Below, piece by piece: positions 14,211 through 20,995 of a DNA stretch of 29,682 nt. Every line of letters starts with the position of its first letter. Within the stretch, counting starts at the first letter, position 1. The stretch spans positions 1 through 29,682 of the forward strand of contig CAVFWQ010000010.1 in the NCBI GenBank assembly GCA_963626285.1, in the 5' to 3' direction. The notes under the pieces are model-generated. The model saw only the letters and a list, made by a program, of their open reading frames with translations. It had not been told where the DNA came from and made no database searches. Source of the DNA: CAVDRM01 sp963626285. GTDB taxonomy: Bacteria; Bacillota; Clostridia; Christensenellales; Aristaeellaceae. Position numbers and translations under genes: made by a program.

Positions 14211-15215
14211 TTACTTCAGGTCGTCATAGTCCTTTTCAAGGGTCTCCTGCTCGAACATATAGTCGCGCAAATCCTTGTATTCATTCCAAACAAAGGTCTT
14301 CAGCTCTTCGCCGGGGGCGGGCACGGTGCGCTCGTCATAGGCGGCGTTGTGGATGAATTCCTGCCAGGAGGGGTCCTGACGGCATTCTTCGATGGCGGCG
14401 ACCAGCGCATCGATAGCGCCCTGCGGGGTGCCCTTCTTTGCAAAGATGCCGCGCCACGGACCTGCGTAGGAGTCGATGCCCACATCGGCGGTGCATTCGC
14501 AGTCCGGGAAGATGGAGAGACGATGCTCGCAGAACACCAGCAGCGGGACGATGTCGCCGGACTCGATGAGGCCGCTCATGTCGTCGTAGCCGCCGACGCC
14601 CAGGTCGCAGTGGCCGCCGGCCAGGTCAGCGTTGACCTCGGCGCCGCCGCCGTACTGCACCAGATTCAGCGCCAGACCCTCGGTGGCGATTTCGAAGCAC
14701 ATGCCGTCCACGCCCGTGGCGGTCAGCATGCCGACGTTCAGCTCATAGGGATGCTCGGCGGCATAGGCCTTCAGCTCGGTGAAGTTGGTGATGCCGTACT
14801 TTTCAAGCTGGATTCTGGAGCCGACCAGCAGGTTGATGGAGTGAACGAGGACGTCGATGCATTCCATCTCGGTCTTAAAGTCCATCGAGGTGTTGCCCAG
14901 CATGTCCTGAATGAACAGGGACTGGGTGCCCAGCATGAAGGTGTAGCCGTCGGCGGGCTGCTTGTAGGTGTACTCGATGCCGGTCACGCCGCCCGCGCCG
15001 GCTTCGTTGCGGACTTCCACGGCCACGCCCAGCTTCTGCTGGAGCAGAGCCGCCATCGGGCGCAGGGTGGAGTCGGCGCCGCCGCCGAGACCCCACGGGC
15101 AGACAAGCTCGATTTTGCGTTCAAATTTCCATTCTCCCTCGGCGGAGGCGGAGGGAAGGAGGGCGACGCTCATCAGCATGACGAGCGCCAGGGTGAGGCA
15201 TACCAGTTTCTTCAT
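14211..15215 (-). CDS. tctC: Tripartite tricarboxylate transporter substrate-binding protein TctC
   Basis: A 334-residue extracytoplasmic binding protein of the Bug/TctC family, first gene of the operon. Residues 1-25 form a signal peptide ending in 'SASA|EGEW'; there is no lipobox cysteine at the cleavage site, which is unusual for a Gram-positive binding protein. Family signatures are 'KIELVCPWGLGGGADSTLRPMAALLQQKLGVAVEVRNEAGAGG' (beta1-alpha1 region), 'KQPADGYTFMLGTQS' and 'GPWRGIFAKKGTPQGAIDALVAAI'. ATG 15215 has AGGAGGT 8 nt upstream. It is read from a near-consensus promoter divergent from the LysR gene, with a leader of ~115 nt. Confidence 0.95.
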   Translation of the reverse strand: MKKLVCLTLALVMLMSVALLPSASAEGEWKFERKIELVCPWGLGGGADSTLRPMAALLQQKLGVAVEVRNEAGAGGVTGIEYTYKQPADGYTFMLGTQSLFIQDMLGNTSMDFKTEMECIDVLVHSINLLVGSRIQLEKYGITNFTELKAYAAEHPYELNVGMLTATGVDGMCFEIATEGLALNLVQYGGGAEVNADLAGGHCDLGVGGYDDMSGLIESGDIVPLLVFCEHRLSIFPDCECTADVGIDSYAGPWRGIFAKKGTPQGAIDALVAAIEECRQDPSWQEFIHNAAYDERTVPAPGEELKTFVWNEYKDLRDYMFEQETLEKDYDDLK

Positions 15216-15335
15216 AGGGAAAACCTCCTTGACTGATGGTTTGTGTGCGCCTTCCGGCACTTTTGTAACGATACGAACGCAAAGCGTGTCGAAAATAAAT
15301 AATTTTCGCCCACATCTTGCATTCTGTATGAACAT

Positions 15336-15364
15336 ATGATAAACTCTCCCTGCACATAAGTCAA
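15336..15364 (-). promoter_or_regulatory. Promoter of the tct-cit operon
   Basis: Minus-strand TTGACT (15364-15359), 17 nt, then TATCAT (15341-15336). The -35 box overlaps the CATAAG half-site of the inverted repeat described next, consistent with control by the divergent LysR protein. Confidence 0.7.
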
Positions 15365-15391
15365 TTACATTGTTTCTTATGGAGGTTATAA
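15355..15391. promoter_or_regulatory. Candidate LysR operator region
   Basis: Two nested palindromes share a half-site. CATAAG (15355-15360) and CTTATG (15376-15381) are 15 nt apart, about two helical turns centre to centre. TTAT-N7-ATAA (15377-15391) is a T-N11-A type LysR box that overlaps the -10 of the lysR promoter. Occupancy could repress lysR and activate or repress the operon. Confidence 0.5.
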
Positions 15392-15392
15392 T
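15365..15392 (+). promoter_or_regulatory. Promoter of the LysR regulator gene
   Basis: TTACAT (15365-15370), 16 nt, then a perfect TATAAT (15387-15392), about 30 nt before the ATG at 15424. It is back to back with the operon promoter, the usual LysR arrangement. Confidence 0.6.
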
Positions 15393-15423
15393 CTAAAAGT
15401 TATGGAAGGGAGGAAGCGAGGGG

Positions 15424-16329
15424 ATGAATCTCAAGCATGCGCAGTATGTGCTGGCGGTGCTCCGCGCAGGCAGCATGACGGAGGCGGCAAAGCAGCTCTA
15501 CATCTCCCAACCGTCGCTGAGCCAGACCATCCGTCAGGCGGAGGAGCAGCTGGGGACGCCGATTTTTAACCGGGACACCTCGCCCATGTCGCTGACCTAT
15601 GCGGGGCAGATGTTCGTGAAGGCCGCCCGCGAGGTCATGAGCATCGATACCAACCTGCTCAATGAAATCGAAGAAATCAAAAAAGAGTCGCACGGCAGGA
15701 TGCGGCTCGGTTTCTCCGTCCAGCGCGGGATGCAGCTTCTGCCGCAGGTGATACCGGACTTTACGCAAAATTATCCGTATGTGCGCATTGAGCTGCATGA
15801 GCACGGCTCGGATACCTTGGAGCAGCTCCTGTGCGAGGGGGTGTGCGATCTGGCGCTCATCACCACCAACGCAAAGCGCAAGGAGCTGAACTATATCCTG
15901 CTGGAAAACGAGGTCATCGTCCTGATGGCGGATGCGGATACGGACATCGCAAAGCGCCTGCCGGACGGGGCGACCATCGACATCACCGAGGCGGCGGACG
16001 AGGCGTTCGTGACGCTTCGGCACGGCCACAGCATCCGCGCCATTCAGGACCATCTCTTTCAGGTCAACGGCATGAAGCCCAAGGTGCTGCTGGAAAGCAA
16101 TTCGTTGGAGCTGGCCAAGCTCGTGGCGGCCGGTGCGCGGGCGGTCATGCTCTGCCCGTATGTGTATGTCGCCCAGTCGCCTCAGGTGCGGGCGCAGGTG
16201 CATTGCTACCCTATCCGCGACCTCGGCTATGAAAGGCATCTGTACCTGTGCTACCGAAAGGATTTATATTTTACCCGTTTTATGGAGGATTTTCTGGAAA
16301 TCATTCGTTCCAAGCTGGCACAGCTGTAA
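15424..16329 (+). CDS. LysR-family transcriptional regulator of the tct-cit operon
   Basis: A 301-residue DNA-binding regulator. Residues 1-60 form the LysR winged helix-turn-helix ('YVLAVLRAGSMTEAAKQLYISQPSLSQTIRQAEEQLGTPIFNR'), then a linker helix and a type-2 periplasmic-binding-like effector domain ('RMRLGFSVQRGMQLLPQVIPDFTQNYPYVRIEL', 'GVCDLALITT', 'AGARAVMLCPYVYV'). Divergent placement from tctC implies control of the operon with a tricarboxylate or related effector, by analogy with other LysR systems. GGGAGG lies 8-10 nt before the ATG. Its last 29 nt overlap, convergently, the 3' end of citXG. Confidence 0.93.
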   Translation: MNLKHAQYVLAVLRAGSMTEAAKQLYISQPSLSQTIRQAEEQLGTPIFNRDTSPMSLTYAGQMFVKAAREVMSIDTNLLNEIEEIKKESHGRMRLGFSVQRGMQLLPQVIPDFTQNYPYVRIELHEHGSDTLEQLLCEGVCDLALITTNAKRKELNYILLENEVIVLMADADTDIAKRLPDGATIDITEAADEAFVTLRHGHSIRAIQDHLFQVNGMKPKVLLESNSLELAKLVAAGARAVMLCPYVYVAQSPQVRAQVHCYPIRDLGYERHLYLCYRKDLYFTRFMEDFLEIIRSKLAQL

Positions 16330-17629
16330 GAAAGTATAAGCAGGCCAGCAGGTCGGCGCAGCCGCCGCAGGTGAGGTTTTCGGCTATCATGGCATCGTCC
16401 AGCGCAAGGATGTCCCGCTGCGGAAAGCCCGCTGATTCGATGCGCCTGGCTTCCGTCCGGACGTGCTCTGCCGCCTTTTCGCCGCCGCGCTTGACAAGGG
16501 TGGTATCCTGAATGCGGGACATCAGGCGGATCAGGGCGCGGACGCCCGCTTCCATGCGGGGCATGACCCTGCACTCCGCCGAAAATGCGGGCAGGACGGC
16601 CAGCAGCGAAGGAAAGCCGTCCGCCGCCTCGCCGCGGATGCCGCGGACGCCCTTTTCGGCATACAGGCGCTCCCCGAAGGTGCGCGGGGACGTGAGCGCG
16701 GCAAAGTATTGCTCCGTTGCGGGACGGGCAATGCAGCCTGCCGTCTGGCAGACGGTCTCAGGCGACATGTCAAAGACAGCCGCGTGGTGCGCCTGCGCCG
16801 CGCAGAGCAGGCCGAGCGAAAAAATCGCGCCCTTGTGGGTGTTGATGTTTCCCGTGGCGGCCAGCATCGTATGCTCCGCCCGGATGCCGGCCTTTTGCAG
16901 CAAGGGGAATACCTGCGCAGGGGCGTTGTCAAAGCCCAGGGACGCGCATTCCGTAAAGTAATTTTCCAGCGCACGGGCGCTTTGGATGAGCAGGGAAAGG
17001 CTCATGTCGGGGTGGGAGCCGATGTTGCGCTCATCCACAAGGCCGGGCTTCGGCGTGGTGCGCGCCTCCTCGATGAGGGCGGAAACGGCGGCGGCGGACA
17101 GGCGGGAAACCGTCCGCTCCCGATAAAATACGGTGATGCGGCGGTTGATTTCGTCCGTCATGTCGCCGATGGAATGGGCGCGGCTGCGGGCGCAGACAAA
17201 GGCGGGACGACCGCACAAAAAACAGGTGCGCGGGGGCAGGCCGAGCGCTTCTCTGGAAATTTTTTCGCCGTCCGTCCGCAGCACATCGATGTCAAACAGC
17301 CGTCCCAGGGGCGTTTCATCCTCTGTGGCGCAGAGCGTGCGCTTGATGTCGGCGGCATCGCCGTCCGCCGAATAGTACGCCTCAAGGCCGGTCTTTTCAG
17401 CAATCTCCCCGCAGAAACGGGCATTCGGAAAAGCAGCCTCGATGAGCCGCTTCCCCTCCGCAAAGGCGACGGCGACGCGGGGCGTGACCTTCACGGGGCC
17501 GGGGATGTTCATGGTCAGGCAGATGAGCGGACGGCCGGACAGCAAAAGCGTCCGTTGGCGCTCCGCACGACGCTCCCGCGCCGCCATCATATCCGTGACC
17601 GTGACCTCACCAAACGCAAACGACCGCAT
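16301..17629 (-). CDS. citXG: Fused CitX-CitG: apo-citrate lyase phosphoribosyl-dephospho-CoA transferase / triphosphoribosyl-dephospho-CoA synthase
   Basis: A 442-residue bifunctional maturation enzyme. The N-terminal ~165 residues are CitX-like: 'RQRTLLLSGRPLICLTMNIPGPVKVTP' and 'CFLCGRPAFVCARSRAHSI', the transferase that attaches the prosthetic group to CitD. Residues ~170-442 are CitG-like: 'EARTTPKPGLVDERNIGSHPDMSLSLLIQSA', 'GNINTHKGAIFSLGLL' and the closing 'CGGCADLLACLYFL', which makes the 2'-triphosphoribosyl-3'-dephospho-CoA precursor. CitXG fusions are known in other bacteria. ATG 17629 follows GGAGG and a strong own promoter, so it is separate from the structural genes and lies beyond lysR. 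Its final codons overlap the convergent lysR end by 29 nt, leaving no room for ordinary terminators. Confidence 0.93.
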   Translation of the reverse strand: MRSFAFGEVTVTDMMAARERRAERQRTLLLSGRPLICLTMNIPGPVKVTPRVAVAFAEGKRLIEAAFPNARFCGEIAEKTGLEAYYSADGDAADIKRTLCATEDETPLGRLFDIDVLRTDGEKISREALGLPPRTCFLCGRPAFVCARSRAHSIGDMTDEINRRITVFYRERTVSRLSAAAVSALIEEARTTPKPGLVDERNIGSHPDMSLSLLIQSARALENYFTECASLGFDNAPAQVFPLLQKAGIRAEHTMLAATGNINTHKGAIFSLGLLCAAQAHHAAVFDMSPETVCQTAGCIARPATEQYFAALTSPRTFGERLYAEKGVRGIRGEAADGFPSLLAVLPAFSAECRVMPRMEAGVRALIRLMSRIQDTTLVKRGGEKAAEHVRTEARRIESAGFPQRDILALDDAMIAENLTCGGCADLLACLYFLTAVPAWNE

Positions 17630-17663
17630 CCCGTTGTCCTCCCATACCGATGATCCTGCGGAG

Positions 17664-17692
17664 ATTGTAGCAAAAAAATTTTTGGTTGGCAA
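17664..17692 (-). promoter_or_regulatory. Promoter of citXG
   Basis: Minus-strand TTGCCA (17692-17687), 17 nt including an A5T7 tract, then TACAAT (17669-17664) with an extended TGC before it. Confidence 0.75.
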
Positions 17693-17791
17693 GACGGGAA
17701 AGCGGGCGAACACACGGTCGACAGGAAAATGAAGGCGTCTTATCCGCACGGACGCATACTGTTTTTTTATCTGAAAGAAGGAGTTGAAAGC

Positions 17792-18373
17792 ATGACGCAG
17801 GGGACTTTGGACAAAACCAAGCAAAAGGGGCGCGTCAGGGATATTTTCCTGACGTTCCTCAAATTCGGCTGCTTCACCTTCGGCGGCGGCTGGAGCATCG
17901 TGGCGCAGATTCAGAAGGAATACGTGGAGAAAAAGGGCTGGATAACCGATGAGGAGCTGCTGGATTTCACCTCCGTCGGGCGCAGCGTGCCGGGGCTGAT
18001 GGTCGGCAATGCCAGCACGCTCTTCGGCTACCACACGGGAGGCTATTGGGGCGCGCTGGCGGCGCTGGCGGGCATCAGCATCCCGCCGATCCTGGTGATG
18101 TACGTCGTTACATTTATCTATAACTTAGTGCATGAAAATGTATACATCGCTCGCGCCATGATGGGCGTTCGGGCGGCCGTGGTGCCTATCATCATCTGCG
18201 CGCTGCTCAAGCTCGCCAAGACAGCCCTCAAGGATTGGCCGTGCTGGGTCATCGCGCTGGGCGCGGCGGCGCTGTGCCTGTTCACAGGGCTGAGCAATGT
18301 GCTGGTCGTGGTGCTGGGCGCGCTGGCGGGGCTGCTTGCAATGGAGGTGAAAACACGCCATGGTCTATCTTGA
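17792..18373 (+). CDS. Chromate-transporter-family protein, first half-unit (ChrA type)
   Basis: A 193-residue membrane protein equal to one ChrA (CHR) domain. The CHR signature 'FLKFGCFTFGGGWSIVAQIQKEYVEKKGWITDEELLDF' is near the N-terminus, then 'GRSVPGLMVGNASTLFGYHTGGYWGALAALAGISIPPILVM' (the family has 'PGPxxxN'), followed by three or four hydrophobic helices. Paired single-domain CHR proteins form antiparallel heterodimers. Start at ATG 17792 with AAGGAG 8 nt upstream; longer upstream in-frame codons lack homology. It overlaps the next gene by 14 nt. Chromate is the known substrate of some members, but the role in anaerobes is unclear. Confidence 0.88.
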   Translation: MTQGTLDKTKQKGRVRDIFLTFLKFGCFTFGGGWSIVAQIQKEYVEKKGWITDEELLDFTSVGRSVPGLMVGNASTLFGYHTGGYWGALAALAGISIPPILVMYVVTFIYNLVHENVYIARAMMGVRAAVVPIIICALLKLAKTALKDWPCWVIALGAAALCLFTGLSNVLVVVLGALAGLLAMEVKTRHGLS

Positions 18374-18896
18374 GCTGTTTGTGTCCTTCCTGCTCATCGG
18401 CTTCACCAGCTTCGGCGGGATGTCCATGATCCCCCTCATCAATCAGGAAATGATTGGCCACGGCTGGATGACGGCGACCGAGGTCAGCGACATCGTCGCC
18501 ATCGCGGAGATGACGCCCGGGCCGCTCGGCTTAAACTGCGCGACCTTTGCCGGCACGCGGGTGGCGGGCATGGCGGGTGCGCTGTGCGCAAGCCTCGGCG
18601 TGCTGGCGCCGACCCTGACGGTGTGCATGGTGGCGGCCGTATTCCTCAGGAAATTCAAGGAAAGCCGCCTGCTCAAGAACGCGCTGTACGGCATCCGCCC
18701 CGTGTGCATCGGCATGATCGCCGCCGTTATCATCGATTTGGCCGCCACCAATTACGCGGGCGCGCTGTTCGGCGTGTCGTGGCAGGCCATTCTCATCGGC
18801 ATCATCTCCTTCATCGTGCTCTACTTCGCCAAGTGGAGCGTCCCCAAGACCATCCTGCTGTCCGCCGCGCTGGGCTTGGCGCTGGGCTCGATATAA
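18360..18896 (+). CDS. Chromate-transporter-family protein, second half-unit (ChrA type)
   Basis: A 178-residue partner of the preceding gene with its own CHR domain: 'FVSFLLIGFTSFGGMSMIPLINQEMIGHGWMTATEVSDIVAIAEMTPGPLGLNCATFAGTRVAG', which contains the intact 'MTPGPxxxNxATFxG' motif. Five to six hydrophobic segments follow. GGAGGTG lies just before ATG 18360, inside the first gene, and the 14-nt overlap implies coupled translation and equal amounts. The two genes form a short operon; only this half carries the full PGP motif preceded by Met-Thr. Confidence 0.9.
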   Translation: MVYLELFVSFLLIGFTSFGGMSMIPLINQEMIGHGWMTATEVSDIVAIAEMTPGPLGLNCATFAGTRVAGMAGALCASLGVLAPTLTVCMVAAVFLRKFKESRLLKNALYGIRPVCIGMIAAVIIDLAATNYAGALFGVSWQAILIGIISFIVLYFAKWSVPKTILLSAALGLALGSI

Positions 18897-18903
18897 GAAC
18901 GAT

Positions 18904-18942
18904 ATAAAAAACAGAGGGAGCTTTGTCCGTCAAAGCTCCCTC
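18904..18942 (-). terminator. Strong terminator between the chr pair and the FakA-like gene
   Basis: A perfect 12-bp stem, GAGGGAGCTTTG (18914-18925) and CAAAGCTCCCTC (18931-18942), loop TCCGT. On the minus strand TGTTTTTTA follows, so it is a full intrinsic terminator for the minus gene; it may also stop plus transcripts less efficiently, since no T-run follows on that strand. Confidence 0.8.
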
Positions 18943-18961
18943 CTGCTATCGGAAAAAACCA

Positions 18962-19213
18962 TTACCCCTGCAGCCCGTTCTCCTGCCGCTCCATGTTCTC
19001 GACCACGATGTCGTAGATATCGCCCAGAGAGGCGCAGTATTCCAGCACCTGCCACGGCTCGTTGGTGTGGTAATGGATCTTGATCAGCTCGTCATCGCCC
19101 ACGGCCAGCAGGCAGTCGCCCTTGATTTGGGTGCGGATGTACTCGTTGATTTGGTCCTCGTCCAGATTTTTGCCCTCAATGAGAAGCTGCGTATCAAATT
19201 TAAATTCCAGCAT
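18962..19213 (-). CDS. Small stand-alone FakA/YloV C-terminal-like (DAK-associated) domain protein
   Basis: An 83-residue protein. 'GDCLLAVGDDELIKIHYHTNEPWQVLEYCASLGDIYDIVVENMERQ' matches the stretch 'GdslvVvGdddlvKvHvHTndPg.vLeyal..GeL..ikIdNMreQ' that follows the DhaL kinase domain in FakA/YloV. The ATP-binding DhaL domain and DegV-like lipid domain are absent. Proteins of this kind are sometimes labelled 'kinase to dihydroxyacetone kinase', but no kinase motif is present. The whole FakA-like stretch is here and the gene has a strong RBS (GGAGG), own promoter and terminator, so it is not a decayed remnant. Possible roles are a regulator or partner of fatty acid kinase. The function is unknown. 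Confidence 0.75.
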   Translation of the reverse strand: MLEFKFDTQLLIEGKNLDEDQINEYIRTQIKGDCLLAVGDDELIKIHYHTNEPWQVLEYCASLGDIYDIVVENMERQENGLQG

Positions 19214-19237
19214 GGTCTTATCCTCCTTTGCATTTGG

Positions 19238-19256
19238 GCAATGCGCGGCGCATTGC
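19238..19256. repeat. 8-bp palindrome just downstream of the FakA-like gene promoter
   Basis: GCAATGCG-CGG-CGCATTGC is a perfect 8-bp inverted repeat that begins about 7 bp after the -10 box, around the expected start site of the minus transcript. It may be an operator or a 5' stem-loop. Confidence 0.45.
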
Positions 19257-19262
19257 GCTCCC

Positions 19263-19292
19263 ATTGTAGCATAGATCGCGCCCGTTTGACAA
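19263..19292 (-). promoter_or_regulatory. Promoter of the FakA-like small protein gene
   Basis: Minus-strand TTGTCA (19292-19287), 18 nt, then TACAAT (19268-19263) with an extended TGC. Confidence 0.7.
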
Positions 19293-19354
19293 CCATGGAT
19301 ATGAGCGTGGGAGCGTATGCCGCACATTCGTCAAACGCATAAAAGCTTGACTGT

Positions 19355-20203
19355 TTATGTTTCGCTCTCCAATTCATTCGCCAGCGTCAGCGCGGCGATG
19401 TTGCCCTCGCCGACGGCCTTGGCCGCCTGATGCGGAAGACCTGCGGCGTCGCCCGCGACATAGACGCGGGGAATATCGGTGCGCATCTGCGCGTCATGCA
19501 GAACCGCGCCGCCCTCTGTTTTCAGCCCCTTGATGAGCTGCGCGGGCGCAACGGCGGGACGCAGGATGAACACGCCGTCCGCGGGGACGTCCTGTTTGTC
19601 CGTCCGCAGCCCGTCTGCCTGACCGCTGCCCAGCACCGCCGCGGGCTTTTCTTTGAGAATACGGATATCGGCGCTCAGCCCGCTCAAGTCGTGCGCCCGC
19701 TCGGGGATATAGGTCACCCGCGCCAGCGTCGCAAGAAAGTTCGCCTCTTGAACGGCATGCGCGTCCGCGCCGACCACGACGACGCTCTTGCCGCGGTACA
19801 GCATCCCGTCGCAGGTGGCACAATAGGACACCCCGCGCCCCAGCAGCGCATCCTCGCCCTCCAAGGGCTTGGCACGCGCCGCGCCGCAGGCCAGCACCAC
19901 CGCACGCACGGACACGATGTCATTGTCCACGGCGGCGGAAAACGCCCTGCCCATCGGCAGCACCAGCGTCACCCGCGCCTGACGCAGCTCCGCGCCCGCG
20001 TCTTTTGCCTCCTCGCGGAACAGGCGCACCATGTCATCGCCCGTCCGCCCGCGAAGCCCCGGATAATTGTTCACCTGATGCGCCTTTGCCAGCGCCCCGC
20101 CGTCCGTATACGCCGCCAGCACGCTCAGCCCGCGGCTGCGAAGCGTCAGCGCCGCCGCGCATCCGGCGGGACCCGCGCCGATGATTAAAGCATCGTATTG
20201 CAT
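19355..20203 (-). CDS. Thioredoxin-reductase-like flavoprotein lacking NADPH motifs
   Basis: A 282-residue class II pyridine-nucleotide-disulfide-oxidoreductase fold protein. FAD binding is supported by 'GAGPAG' (9-14) and a C-terminal 'VYVAGDAAG' motif; the redox centre is 'SYCATCDG' (Cys128, Cys131). The NADPH domain is unusual: the place of 'GGGDSA.E' reads 'GADAHAVQE' (145-153), and the 'HRRxxxR' phosphate-binding motif is replaced by 'IPERAHD' (166-172). The protein is ~25-30 residues shorter than typical TrxB. This pattern resembles ferredoxin-dependent flavin thioredoxin reductases described in clostridia, so reduced ferredoxin may be the donor; that is inference. It is 7 nt downstream of the HAD gene and shares its promoter. 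The start ATG 20203 has GAGG 7-10 nt upstream. No thioredoxin gene is adjacent. Confidence 0.82.
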   Translation of the reverse strand: MQYDALIIGAGPAGCAAALTLRSRGLSVLAAYTDGGALAKAHQVNNYPGLRGRTGDDMVRLFREEAKDAGAELRQARVTLVLPMGRAFSAAVDNDIVSVRAVVLACGAARAKPLEGEDALLGRGVSYCATCDGMLYRGKSVVVVGADAHAVQEANFLATLARVTYIPERAHDLSGLSADIRILKEKPAAVLGSGQADGLRTDKQDVPADGVFILRPAVAPAQLIKGLKTEGGAVLHDAQMRTDIPRVYVAGDAAGLPHQAAKAVGEGNIAALTLANELESET

Positions 20204-20210
20204 AAAAGCC

Positions 20211-20852
20211 TCATTTCCAATGCCGCTCGTCCATTTGACCTGCGGCCTTTTTTTTGAGCGCCCGGCCGGGATTGACCATAAAGCCCCGCCCGAAGGCGGT
20301 CAGCATGGGATAGTCGCCCGCCGTGTCGCCGTAGGCACGTGTGGAAGCGGCATCCGCCTCCCAGCCGTTTTCCTTTAGATAGGCCCGCACCCTGCGTACC
20401 TTTTCCTCTCCCCGGCAGTTGGTCAGCACCCGCCCGTCTTCGGACACGGGGGTGCAAAGCAGCGCGTCCGCGTGCAGCAGCGGGGCGACAAAGCGCATAT
20501 AATTCTCCGTGGATGCGGACACGATGAGGACGGTCAGCCCCTGCGACCTGCACCGCTCGATTTCATCAAGCCCCTCCCGAAAGCACTTGCCGTACAGGTA
20601 CTGCGCGAAGGATCGGTTGAAGCCGTCGCGCTCCGCCCGCTCCATCCGCATGGAAAAGGCGATAGCCCGCGTTTTGGCTTCCTCCTGCGTGATGCGCCCC
20701 AGCGCATATTGAAGCGGCGCAAGGCAGGCGCGGAAAAATTCAGACGGGCGGATCTTCCCCTTCCGCACGGCAAAGAACACATAGCGCACGATGCTGTCCA
20801 GCCGTATCAACGTCCCGTCAAAGTCAAACAGCGCCAGCCCGCGCTTTTCCAT
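20211..20852 (-). CDS. HAD-IB family phosphatase (SerB-like fold)
   Basis: A 213-residue HAD-superfamily hydrolase. Motif I is 'FDFDGTL' with Asp10 as nucleophile and Asp12 as acid; a helical C1 cap (about 20-95) follows, with 'ITQEEAKTRAIAF'. Motif II is 'VLIVSASTENY', motif III is a Lys in 'GEEKVRRV', and motif IV is 'AYGDTAGDYPML'. This is the layout of the HAD-IB group that includes phosphoserine phosphatase and phospholipid phosphatases. The substrate cannot be told. GGAGG lies 11 nt before ATG 20852. First gene of a two-gene unit with the thioredoxin-reductase-like gene. Confidence 0.88.
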   Translation of the reverse strand: MEKRGLALFDFDGTLIRLDSIVRYVFFAVRKGKIRPSEFFRACLAPLQYALGRITQEEAKTRAIAFSMRMERAERDGFNRSFAQYLYGKCFREGLDEIERCRSQGLTVLIVSASTENYMRFVAPLLHADALLCTPVSEDGRVLTNCRGEEKVRRVRAYLKENGWEADAASTRAYGDTAGDYPMLTAFGRGFMVNPGRALKKKAAGQMDERHWK

Positions 20853-20892
20853 CCGTCCTACCTCCGCTCGTTCAGAGAATTCCTCCGCTTTT

Positions 20893-20921
20893 ATTATACC
20901 CGAACGAAACGAAATTGAAAA
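20893..20921 (-). promoter_or_regulatory. Promoter of the HAD/thioredoxin-reductase-like unit
   Basis: Minus-strand TTTTCA (20921-20916), 17 nt, then a perfect TATAAT (20898-20893), 40 nt before the ATG. Confidence 0.65.
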
Positions 20922-20923
20922 GA

Positions 20924-20976
20924 CAAAAAGAAGGCAGGGGACAGATCCGCCGTATCAGGCGGATACGTTCCCTGCC
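20924..20976 (-). terminator. Terminator of the ATPase operon
   Basis: Minus-strand GGCAGGG pairs with CCCTGCC, and the inner ATCCGCC-TGATAC-GGCGGAT forms a second helix; TTCTTTTTG follows. It lies 20 nt after the atpC stop. Confidence 0.75.
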
Positions 20977-20995
20977 CTGCCGATGCCGAACCGCT

